From an uncultured Bacilli bacterium (GTDB taxonomy: Bacteria; Bacillota_I; Bacilli_A; RF39; UBA660), in NCBI GenBank assembly GCA_934101235.1, contig CAKORH010000055.1, forward strand, positions 1-6,416: DNA of 6,416 nucleotides. Direction: 5' to 3'. How positions within the stretch are numbered: the stretch's first letter is position 1; the number at the start of each line of letters is the position of its first letter. This document shows positions 1 through 6,243 of this stretch, piece by piece. The notes under the pieces are model-generated. The model saw only the letters and a list, made by a program, of their open reading frames with translations, was not told the DNA's origin and made no database searches. Position numbers and translations under genes: made by a program.

Positions 1-19
1 ATTTTATAATATATACCAT
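1..19 (-). CDS. start of an unidentified gene (partial)
   Basis: Only the first six codons (M-V-Y-I-I-K) lie in the window, so no product can be assigned. The start is supported by signals rather than homology. A ribosome site AGGTGAT at 23-29 sits 3 nt before the ATG, which is the same GGTGAT-N3-ATG arrangement used by mtaB, rnc and smc. A consensus TATAAT lies just upstream at 37-42. The gene follows the smc terminator on the same strand, so it would be a new transcription unit. In many Firmicutes ftsY follows smc; these six residues neither support nor exclude that. Confidence 0.45.
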
Positions 20-36
20 AATATCACCTAAATATT

Positions 37-42
37 ATTATA
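37..42 (-). promoter_or_regulatory. -10 box for the leftmost partial gene
   Basis: A perfect TATAAT on the minus strand ends 17 nt before the ATG at 19. It would place the transcript start near position 30 and give a leader of about 11 nt containing the AGGTGAT ribosome site. The place for a -35 box, at 60-65, falls inside the smc terminator stem and reads GAGATT, which is a poor match. The promoter call rests on the -10 box alone. Confidence 0.45.
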
Positions 43-53
43 CAAGAATTAAT

Positions 54-83
54 AAAAAAAATCTCTAATAATTTTAGAAATTT
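54..83 (-). terminator. intrinsic terminator after smc
   Basis: On the minus strand, 2 nt past the smc stop, AAATTTCTAA (83-74) pairs with TTAGAGATTT (68-59). This makes a 10-bp stem with one G-U wobble and a 5-nt loop. The right arm runs directly into a T-tract of 8 Ts in total (61-54). On the plus strand the same hairpin is followed by TTTTTTATTTT, so it could also stop rightward transcription. It marks the end of the rnc-smc unit. Confidence 0.85.
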
Positions 84-84
84 T

Positions 85-3030
85 TTATTTTATATCATCT
101 AATTTTACACTTACTAATTTTGATACACCACTTTCTTGCATTGTTATTCCATAAAGTGTATCTGCATATTCCATAGTACGTTTTTTATGTGTTATTATAA
201 TGAATTCTGTTTTTTCTTTATAATCGCTAATATAATTACCAAATGTATCTACATTTGCTTCATCAAGTGCTGCTTCTACTTCATCTAGGATACAGAATGG
301 TACGTAACGAATGTTTAGTATTGCAAATAGTAATGCAATAGCTGTAAGTGTTTTTTCTCCACCAGATAGTAAGTTAATAGTTTTTAATGTTTTTCCTGGA
401 GGACATGCTTTAATATCAACTCCTGTATTTAAAATATCATTAGGTTCTGTAAGTATTAATTCACCACTTCCACCCTTGAATAATTTTTTAAATACTTTAT
501 TAAATTCTATATTAACTTTATTAAATGTATCTTTGAATTTTTCTATCATTGTGGAATCTAAATCCTCTATAACACTTAATAAATTATTTACAGAATTTAC
601 TAAATCTATTTTTTGATTAGTTAGGTATGAGAATCTTTCATTTATTCTTTCATATTCTTCAATACTACCTAGATTAACTTCATTAAGTAGACTTAATTCT
701 CTTTTTATTGTGTTAAGCTTTTGTGTACTAGATTTTATATCTATATCTAAATCATAATTTTTTATAACATAATCATATGTAACTTTATATTCTTCATTTA
801 ATTTAATTAATGAATTATCCATTTTTATTTCTAACTTACTAAGTTCTATTTCATTATTTTTTAGTTCATTAGATAATTTATTATAATTAGTATTTATTTT
901 TTTGTTATTTAATTCTAATTCAGATATTTCTGTTAAACAATCATTTTTAGAAGATTTAATTTTATTTAATTTTTGTTCTATTATTTCTTTTTCACTAGTT
1001 AATTTATAATATTCATTTAATATTGTTTCTATATGATTATCTATATTATCTTCAATTATATTTTGATTATCATTTATTTCATTAAGTACATTTTCTTTAT
1101 TTTTTGTTATTTCTTCTTTTGTTTTAGTTTTTATATCTATTATATTAAGATTATCTAATAATTTTTTACTTAAATCATTAAGTAAATCAAAAGTGTTATT
1201 TAAATTAGTTTCAGTTTCTTTTAATGAATTTTCTGTTTTTTCTATGTTTATAGTAATATTATTTAATTCTACTTTTGTACTTTCTAATTCTAATTTATCT
1301 AAAATTATACTATTATTATTTTTTATAGAACCACCAGTTACTGAACCACCTGTATGTAATATTTCACCATCTAGCGTAACAATTCTATATGAATAGTTTA
1401 TGTATTTACCTAATTCATTCATTGTATTAATATTATCTACTACAAGAATATTACCTAATAAGTTTAATACAATGTTTTCATATTTTTTATCATATGTTGT
1501 TAGTTTATCTAATGTATTAATAAAACCTTTTATAGTTTTACATTTAGATAATGTATTATTGTCTACATATTTAGGTTTAATTACATTTAATGGAAAGAAT
1601 GTACATCTACCTAATTTATTATCTTTTAAATATTTTATTGCATTTTTTGTACAATCTAAATCATCTGTAATTATAACGTTTGAATTATAACCAAGTCCTA
1701 TATTTAAAGCATATTCATAAATTACTTCTGTATCAATAATTTTACCAACTACATTATGAATTCCTTTTAAACTTTTACTATTAAGTATATTTTTTACACT
1801 ATTAGGGATAGAAGATTCATTTAAAAGATTATTTTCTAATATATTAATTTTATTTTTTAGTTTTGATTCTTTTAAATTTAGTTCATTTAATTTAATTTGG
1901 TAGTTATTTTTAGTACCAGCTAATTTTTTATAATCTTCTTTATACTTAAACATTTCATTATTTATATCATCTTTTTCTTTTTTTAATATGGTTAATTCAT
2001 TATCTATTACATTTAAATCTTTATTATATTTTAATTCTTGTTCTTTTAAATTTACTATATTTTCTTGGAGTTTTATGTCATTTACTTCATATTTTTTACG
2101 TTCTAATGATACTTTTTTTTCTGCTTCTTTATCACTTATTTTTTTATTTGTTAATATTAGTAAATCATTTAATTTTGATATTTCGTTATCATATTCTATA
2201 TTATCTAATTTTAATTTTTCGATTTTCGAAGTTGATAGTGAATTTGATGTGTCAATCTTACTTATTTTATCTGTTAATTCTTCTATATTTCTTTTTAAAG
2301 TTTCACTATTATTAACAGACTCTTTTATTTCAATAGCACTAAGAACAATATCTAAATTATCATTTTCACTTTTTAGTCTTTTATATTTTATGGCGTCATC
2401 TCTTTGATTTTTTAAAGGTTCTAGGTTTGTTTCTAATTCTTTTATTATTAAATCTATTTTTTCTATGTTGTCATTTGTTTTTTCTATTTTTCTTAGTGTT
2501 TCTTCTTTATGTTTTTTATATTTTAATACTCCTGCTGCTTCTTCTATTATTGCTCTTCTATCACTTGTTTTTCCACTTAGAATTTCACTAATTTTTCCTT
2601 GAGAAATTATACTAAATGAATTTGTGCTTGAACCACTATCAATAAATAAGTCTATTATATCTTTTAATCTTACTTTAGTATTATTTATAAAGTATTCATT
2701 TTCACCAGTAGAATATACTGTTCTTTTAATTTCTATAGTGTCAAATTCACTATTTAAATAGTGATCACTATTATCAAATGTTAAACTAACCCATGCCCTA
2801 CTCATTGGTTTTCTAGAATTACTTCCTTGAAATATAACGTCTGTCATATTGCTAGTTCCACGTAGATTTTTAATGGATTGTTCACCTAATACCCATTTAA
2901 CTGCGTCTACAATATTTGATTTCCCACTACCATTTGGTCCTACTATTCCAGTTATACCACCATTAATATTTATTTCTATTTTATCTGCAAATGATTTAAA
3001 ACCATGACTTCTTATACTAATTAATTTCAT
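85..3030 (-). CDS. smc: chromosome segregation protein SMC (condensin subunit)
   Basis: This is the ATPase core of bacterial condensin; with ScpA and ScpB it is known to organise and segregate the chromosome. In the 981-aa product I see, in order: Walker A GPNGSGKS (31-38), the R-loop NLRG with R57, the Q-loop glutamine Q144, a first coiled coil (about 170-405), a hinge (about 408-570, ending in the glycine motif GGSVTGG), a returning coiled coil (about 577-785), the ABC signature LLSGGEK (887-893), Walker B ending FCILDE (D916, E917), the D-loop ALDEAN and the switch histidine H948. Every catalytic element is present. The protein is about 200 residues shorter than B. subtilis SMC (1186 aa), and the loss is in the two arms. 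Mycoplasma P115-type SMCs have a similar size. The start is fixed by AAGGTGAT 3 nt upstream, which overlaps the rnc stop. An intrinsic terminator follows. Confidence 0.97.
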   Translation of the reverse strand: MKLISIRSHGFKSFADKIEININGGITGIVGPNGSGKSNIVDAVKWVLGEQSIKNLRGTSNMTDVIFQGSNSRKPMSRAWVSLTFDNSDHYLNSEFDTIEIKRTVYSTGENEYFINNTKVRLKDIIDLFIDSGSSTNSFSIISQGKISEILSGKTSDRRAIIEEAAGVLKYKKHKEETLRKIEKTNDNIEKIDLIIKELETNLEPLKNQRDDAIKYKRLKSENDNLDIVLSAIEIKESVNNSETLKRNIEELTDKISKIDTSNSLSTSKIEKLKLDNIEYDNEISKLNDLLILTNKKISDKEAEKKVSLERKKYEVNDIKLQENIVNLKEQELKYNKDLNVIDNELTILKKEKDDINNEMFKYKEDYKKLAGTKNNYQIKLNELNLKESKLKNKINILENNLLNESSIPNSVKNILNSKSLKGIHNVVGKIIDTEVIYEYALNIGLGYNSNVIITDDLDCTKNAIKYLKDNKLGRCTFFPLNVIKPKYVDNNTLSKCKTIKGFINTLDKLTTYDKKYENIVLNLLGNILVVDNINTMNELGKYINYSYRIVTLDGEILHTGGSVTGGSIKNNNSIILDKLELESTKVELNNITINIEKTENSLKETETNLNNTFDLLNDLSKKLLDNLNIIDIKTKTKEEITKNKENVLNEINDNQNIIEDNIDNHIETILNEYYKLTSEKEIIEQKLNKIKSSKNDCLTEISELELNNKKINTNYNKLSNELKNNEIELSKLEIKMDNSLIKLNEEYKVTYDYVIKNYDLDIDIKSSTQKLNTIKRELSLLNEVNLGSIEEYERINERFSYLTNQKIDLVNSVNNLLSVIEDLDSTMIEKFKDTFNKVNIEFNKVFKKLFKGGSGELILTEPNDILNTGVDIKACPPGKTLKTINLLSGGEKTLTAIALLFAILNIRYVPFCILDEVEAALDEANVDTFGNYISDYKEKTEFIIITHKKRTMEYADTLYGITMQESGVSKLVSVKLDDIK

Positions 3031-3033
3031 TTT

Positions 3034-3041
3034 ATCACCTT
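3034..3041 (-). promoter_or_regulatory. smc ribosome site overlapping the rnc stop
   Basis: AAGGTGAT on the minus strand lies 3 nt before the smc ATG and matches the extended anti-Shine-Dalgarno complement AAGGAGGTGAT in part. The TGA inside it (3037-3035) is the rnc stop codon. A ribosome finishing rnc therefore sits on the smc start signal, which suggests translational coupling and a fixed ratio of the two products. Confidence 0.8.
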
Positions 3042-3682
3042 GCTGCTTTTTTTATTGCGTCTTTTGCTGATGCTTGTTCTGCTTCTTTTTTACTTTTTCC
3101 TATACCTGTTCCAAATACTATACCATCTACTAAAACATTTACTTTGAAACGTTTATCATGTGCTGGTCCACTTTCATCAACTAAAACATATTCTAAAGAT
3201 TTTTTTTCGGTTTGTACCATTTCTTGTAGATGCGATTTATAATCACTTAAAAATACTCTTTTTTCTTCTACAAATGGAATTGCTACTTTATATATATAAT
3301 CCTTTGCAACATCTAGTCCTTTATCTAAATATATTACGGCAAGTACTGCTTCAAAAATATCTGCAATAATTGTTTCATTTTCAGTATGATCTAAACCATG
3401 ACCTACTCTTATTGCAGGAATAAGATTTATTTTTTTTGAGTATTCATATAAGGCATTTTCGCATACATAACTTGCTCTTATTTTACTCATTTCTCCTTCA
3501 GATAAATTATAATTTTTATAAAAGTATTCGCTCATTATCAATTGTAAAACTGAATCTCCTAAAAATTCTAATCTTTCATAATTTTCTCCACCGAATTCAT
3601 TTGAATAACTAGAATGAGTTAAAGCAATGTTTAAAAGATTTTTATTTTTTATATTTATACCTAAATCACTTAAGAATTTCAT
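3035..3682 (-). CDS. rnc: ribonuclease III
   Basis: RNase III is a double-strand-specific endoribonuclease that processes rRNA precursors and trims structured mRNAs; it works as a Mg-dependent homodimer. The 215-aa product has the family signature ERLEFLGDS (36-44), with metal-binding residues E36, E39 and D43. The second acidic pair, D108 and E111, lies in ADIFEAVLAVIYLDKG. A double-stranded-RNA-binding domain covers about 147-214, opening at DYKSHLQEMVQ and ending at the basic helix SKKEAEQASAKDAI. Length is normal to slightly short (about 225-250 aa is common). The start is supported by GGTGAT 3 nt before the ATG and by the N-terminus fitting the family. It is followed after 4 nt by smc, the conserved Firmicutes rnc-smc pairing. 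A dedicated promoter is predicted just upstream. Nothing in it looks degraded. Confidence 0.97.
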   Translation of the reverse strand: MKFLSDLGINIKNKNLLNIALTHSSYSNEFGGENYERLEFLGDSVLQLIMSEYFYKNYNLSEGEMSKIRASYVCENALYEYSKKINLIPAIRVGHGLDHTENETIIADIFEAVLAVIYLDKGLDVAKDYIYKVAIPFVEEKRVFLSDYKSHLQEMVQTEKKSLEYVLVDESGPAHDKRFKVNVLVDGIVFGTGIGKSKKEAEQASAKDAIKKAAR

Positions 3683-3697
3683 TTTATCACCGTTATT

Positions 3698-3726
3698 ATT
3701 GTATCAAATAATATTCTTTAAAACAA
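3698..3726 (-). promoter_or_regulatory. predicted promoter of rnc-smc
   Basis: Reading the minus strand, TTGTTT (3726-3721) is followed by a 17-nt spacer and TACAAT (3703-3698). A TG one base upstream of the -10 box makes it an extended -10. The predicted start is near 3691, leaving a 9-nt leader that begins at or beside the GGTGAT ribosome site. The -35 box matches only TTG of the consensus. Confidence 0.55.
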
Positions 3727-3776
3727 GTTAGGGAAAAGTATTATTATTTATTACATTAATATAAAAACAGATAATA

Positions 3777-5054
3777 CTAAATAATATCATCTGCTATTAC
3801 ACATAAATTTTCTATTTTTTTAACTTTAACCTTACAAAAAGTATTATGAGGTATTTCTTTATTTATTATAACTTTTAAATAATTATCAGTATGTCCAATA
3901 GATTTATCTTTATAACTTTCTTCTACTAAAACTTCTATATCTTTACCTAAAAACTTATTATAATAAATATTTTCTAATTCGTCTGATATTTTAAGTATAA
4001 CATCTACTCTTTCTTTCTTAATACTATCCTTTACTTGTTCCATATTAGCTGCTGGAGTATTATCTCTTTTAGAATAAGGAAAAGTATGTATTTTACTAAA
4101 ACCTATTTTCTTTAAATTATTAATAGTTTCATTAAAATCTTCATCAGTTTCATGAGGAAAACCTACTATTAAATCAGTAGTTATATTAATATCAGGTCTA
4201 ATATTTCTAATCTTATTAATTATATTAATAAATTCATTTATATTATATTTTCTATTCATCAACTTTAATATATGGTTACTTCCACTTTGTATTGGTACAT
4301 GTAAATGATTACATATTTTTTTATTTACTTTTAATTCTTCCATAAACTTATCATTTAATTCAGTTATTTCTATACTAGATATACGTATTCTTTTTAACTT
4401 ATCTAAAGTACTTATTCTTCTAATTAAATCTACTAAATCATAATCTTCACCAGTTCCATAACTTCCAGTATGTATACCAGTTAATACAACTTCTTGATAT
4501 CCATTATTAACTAATTCTTTTATTTCTTCATAACAAACAAATATATCTTTACTTCTTATAGTGCCTCTCATATATGGAATAATACAATATGAACAAAAAT
4601 TATTACATCCATCTTGTATTTTTACAAATGCTCTTGTCTTATTTAAAAAATTATTTATTTTCATATCTTCAAATTTAACTTTTCTCATATTAACAAAAGT
4701 ATTAATTTTCTTATGATCTTTTTTAAATTGATTTACATATTCTACAATTTTACTCTTATTATAATTTCCAATTAATATATCTATATCAGTATCAACTATA
4801 TTATCTTTATGATGTTCACTTGCACAACCACATACCACTATAATAGCATTATTATTTTTCTTTTTAGCAAGTCTTATCATATGACGACTTTTAGCATCAC
4901 TTTGGTTTGTAACTGTACAAGTATTTATAACCACTACATCCGGATTATCATCTATACCAACTATTTCATATCCGTCATTTCTAAAATTTTCTTTTATATA
5001 TTCACTTTCATAAGCATTTACTTTACAACCTAATGTTATTACTGAACATTTCAT
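3777..5054 (-). CDS. mtaB: tRNA (N6-threonylcarbamoyladenosine-37-C2) methylthiotransferase MtaB
   Basis: MtaB is a radical-SAM enzyme that adds a methylthio group to t6A37 in tRNAs reading ANN codons, giving ms2t6A, which stabilises decoding. The 425-aa product shows the N-terminal methylthiotransferase domain with cysteines C10 (LGCKVNAYESE), C46 (NTCTVTN) and C77 (GCASE), which should hold the auxiliary Fe-S cluster. The radical-SAM motif CxxxCxxC is at C150/C154/C157 (DGCNNFCSYC). Further family blocks are HVPIQSGS (252-259), DLIVGFPHETDEDF (294-307) and FPYSKRDNTPAA (325-336). A TRAM-like RNA-binding tail covers about 365-425. The opening GCKVN and the FPYSKR..TPAA block fit MtaB rather than MiaB or RimO. 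The start is supported by GGTGAT 3 nt before the ATG. It is probably transcribed from the divergent promoter at 5073-5101, separately from rnc. Confidence 0.94.
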   Translation of the reverse strand: MKCSVITLGCKVNAYESEYIKENFRNDGYEIVGIDDNPDVVVINTCTVTNQSDAKSRHMIRLAKKKNNNAIIVVCGCASEHHKDNIVDTDIDILIGNYNKSKIVEYVNQFKKDHKKINTFVNMRKVKFEDMKINNFLNKTRAFVKIQDGCNNFCSYCIIPYMRGTIRSKDIFVCYEEIKELVNNGYQEVVLTGIHTGSYGTGEDYDLVDLIRRISTLDKLKRIRISSIEITELNDKFMEELKVNKKICNHLHVPIQSGSNHILKLMNRKYNINEFINIINKIRNIRPDINITTDLIVGFPHETDEDFNETINNLKKIGFSKIHTFPYSKRDNTPAANMEQVKDSIKKERVDVILKISDELENIYYNKFLGKDIEVLVEESYKDKSIGHTDNYLKVIINKEIPHNTFCKVKVKKIENLCVIADDII

Positions 5055-5072
5055 AATATCACCACAAATGAT

Positions 5073-5101
5073 ATTTTATCAAAAATAACTACCATTTACA
5101 A
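5073..5101 (-). promoter_or_regulatory. predicted promoter of mtaB
   Basis: On the minus strand, TTGTAA (5101-5096), a 17-nt spacer, then TAAAAT (5078-5073), preceded by TGA to form an extended -10. The predicted start is near 5066, leaving a 12-nt leader that contains GGTGAT at 5063-5058. Its -35 box overlaps that of the opposing yidD promoter. Confidence 0.55.
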
Positions 5102-5123
5102 ATAAATAAAAATATAGTAAAAT
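5095..5123 (+). promoter_or_regulatory. predicted promoter of yidD, leaderless start
   Basis: TTTACA (5095-5100), a spacer of exactly 17 nt, then TAAAAT (5118-5123). Each hexamer matches the sigma-A consensus in 5 of 6 positions. Placing +1 seven nt after the -10 box puts it on position 5130, the A of the yidD ATG. This is the best-scoring promoter I see in the window. Confidence 0.62.
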
Positions 5124-5129
5124 TGATAT

Positions 5130-5330
5130 ATGAAAAAATTAAGTATATTTTTAATAAATTTATATCAAAGTACTCCATTACATTGTCATTCAATGTGTAA
5201 ATTTATACCAACTTGTAGTGAGTATACTAAAATTAAAATAAATGAATATGGATTTATTAAAGGAACATTATTAGGAATAAAAAGAATTTTAAAATGTCAT
5301 CCTTTCCAAAAAAGAAAGATTGACTTATGA
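5130..5330 (+). CDS. yidD: membrane protein insertion efficiency factor YidD
   Basis: YidD is a small protein at the inner face of the membrane that helps insertion of membrane proteins by the Sec/YidC machinery. The 66-aa product follows the family pattern: an amphipathic N-terminus (KKLSIFLINLYQ), the core CKFIPTCSEY (23-32), then GFIKGTLLGIKRILKCHPF (41-59). Cysteines are C19, C23, C29 and C56, and H18, H20 and H57 lie close to them. The tail after CHPF is short (QKRKIDL), where relatives usually have a few more residues such as GGYDPVP. The start is forced: an in-frame TGA lies two codons upstream and the next Met is residue 22, inside the conserved core. No ribosome site precedes the ATG. 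The gene is not beside rpmH, rnpA or yidC here. A lipoprotein gene follows after 10 nt. Confidence 0.93.
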   Translation: MKKLSIFLINLYQSTPLHCHSMCKFIPTCSEYTKIKINEYGFIKGTLLGIKRILKCHPFQKRKIDL

Positions 5331-5335
5331 AAGGA
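5330..5335 (+). promoter_or_regulatory. ribosome site setting the lipoprotein start
   Basis: AAAGGA lies 5 nt before the ATG at 5341, and its first A is the last base of the yidD TGA. It selects ATG 5341 over the in-frame TTG at 5320, which has no ribosome site and would add seven residues (start-T-Y-E-R-K-I) ahead of an already complete signal peptide. Confidence 0.75.
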
Positions 5336-5340
5336 AAATT

Positions 5341-6210
5341 ATGAAAAATTTATATAAGATTATTATTATTACACTATTTATGTTTATGTTTACAGGATGT
5401 TTAAAAACAGAAGAATTGGATAAGGCTGAAATATATACTACTACATATCCAATAGAATATTTAGTTAACGAACTTTATGGATATAATTCTAAAGTATTAT
5501 CAATTTATCCAGATGGAGTTGATATAAATAAATACACTTTATCTAATAAAAAAATTAGAAAATATTCAAAAACAGATTTATTTGTATATAATGGTTTAAC
5601 TGATGAAAAAAAGATTGCAGCAAGTTTTGTAAATAAAAATAGCAAATTAAAAATTATAGATGTTACTGAAGGTCTTGCAATAAAGTATTCTTATGAAGAA
5701 TTATGGCTTAACCCAATAAATTATTTAATGTTAGCACAAAATGTAAAAAATGGATTAAAGGAATACATTGATAGTCCAGTAATAAAAGAAGAAATTGATA
5801 AAAATTATGATAATTTTAAAGTAACAATTTCTGAATTTGAAACTAATTTGAAATTATTAAGTCAAAATGCAAAAAGTAATGTAATTATAGTTTCTAAAAA
5901 TTATTTTAAATTTTTAGAAAATTATGGCTTTGAAGTTATAAGTGTAGAAGAAACAGAAGATTTAAGTAATGATACTATTAAGAAAGCAAAAGATAAAATA
6001 AAGAATAAAGAAAATAATTATGTATTTGTAACTGAAAATGAAATGAATAATTATTCTGATACAGTTAAAGAATTAGTAGATGCAGGAGCTGAAGTTAAAA
6101 AATTAAATATTATGACTTTACTCACTAGCAAGCAAAGAGAAAATAAAGATGATTATATTACTTTAATGAAAGAAAATATAGAAAATCTAAAAGAAGAAGC
6201 ATATAAATAA
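5341..6210 (+). CDS. ZnuA/TroA-fold lipoprotein lacking the metal-ligand histidines
   Basis: This looks like a lipid-anchored extracellular protein of the cluster A-I (ZnuA/TroA/PsaA) metal substrate-binding family; the present function is unknown. The 289-aa product has a signal peptide with hydrophobic core IIIITLFMFMF and lipobox FTGC, so C20 is the probable lipidated residue. Family-like blocks follow: TTTYPIEYLV (33-42), IYPDGVDINKY (55-65), KTDLFVYNGL (77-86), IIDVTEGL (105-112), LWLNP (121-125) and the C-terminal YITLMKENIENL (272-283). In the family these hold histidines in DPHxY, HxWLDP and SHxAF. Here the matching residues are N63, E120 and K186, and the whole protein has no histidine. 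High-affinity Zn or Mn binding by the usual site is therefore unlikely. No permease or ATPase gene is adjacent. It is probably cotranscribed with yidD. My block alignment is by eye. Confidence 0.82.
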   Translation: MKNLYKIIIITLFMFMFTGCLKTEELDKAEIYTTTYPIEYLVNELYGYNSKVLSIYPDGVDINKYTLSNKKIRKYSKTDLFVYNGLTDEKKIAASFVNKNSKLKIIDVTEGLAIKYSYEELWLNPINYLMLAQNVKNGLKEYIDSPVIKEEIDKNYDNFKVTISEFETNLKLLSQNAKSNVIIVSKNYFKFLENYGFEVISVEETEDLSNDTIKKAKDKIKNKENNYVFVTENEMNNYSDTVKELVDAGAEVKKLNIMTLLTSKQRENKDDYITLMKENIENLKEEAYK

Positions 6211-6227
6211 AATTATATGTTTTTTTT
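6200..6227 (+). terminator. intrinsic terminator overlapping the lipoprotein stop
   Basis: CATATAA (6200-6206) pairs with TTATATG (6213-6219) around a 6-nt loop, followed immediately by eight Ts (6220-6227). The purine-rich codons just upstream could extend the stem by pairing with the T-tract. The left arm includes the last sense codons and the loop holds most of the TAA stop. The stem is AT-rich except for the closing C-G pair. On the minus strand the same stem is followed by CTTCTTCTTTT, so it might weakly stop khpA transcription too. Confidence 0.6.
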
Positions 6228-6243
6228 ACACAGAAAAAAAGAA

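Noticed and set aside
1988..2407. A 139-codon open frame on the plus strand opposite smc, and several shorter ones elsewhere on the plus strand
   Set aside because: They lie inside well-supported genes and have low-complexity F/S/L/I-rich translations typical of the antisense of A-rich coding DNA. They show no recognisable family.
3683..3776. A small gene or RNA between mtaB and rnc
   Set aside because: Only a predicted promoter and ribosome site for rnc are visible; no ORF with a ribosome site and no convincing structure.
3763..3788. A possible terminator at the end of mtaB: imperfect inverted repeat 3770-3788 with five Ts (3767-3763) on the minus strand
   Set aside because: The stem is all A-T apart from one G-C pair, has an internal A-A mismatch, and is separated from a short T-run. 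It is too weak to call in DNA this AT-rich.
5310..5330. A frameshift truncating the C-terminus of YidD
   Set aside because: The ending KRKIDL lines up with the usual GGYDP-type tail, so only the last couple of residues are missing, and the stop is properly placed before the next ribosome site.
5320..5340. An upstream TTG start for the lipoprotein, overlapping the end of yidD
   Set aside because: No ribosome site precedes it, and it would put charged residues T-Y-E-R-K-I ahead of a complete signal peptide. ATG 5341 has AAAGGA at a proper distance.
85..6210. Mycoplasma genetic code (UGA as tryptophan)
   Set aside because: The Trp codons inspected in smc and the lipoprotein are TGG, and TGA serves as a stop at sensible ends of rnc and yidD. 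The rnc case alone is ambiguous because TAA follows directly.
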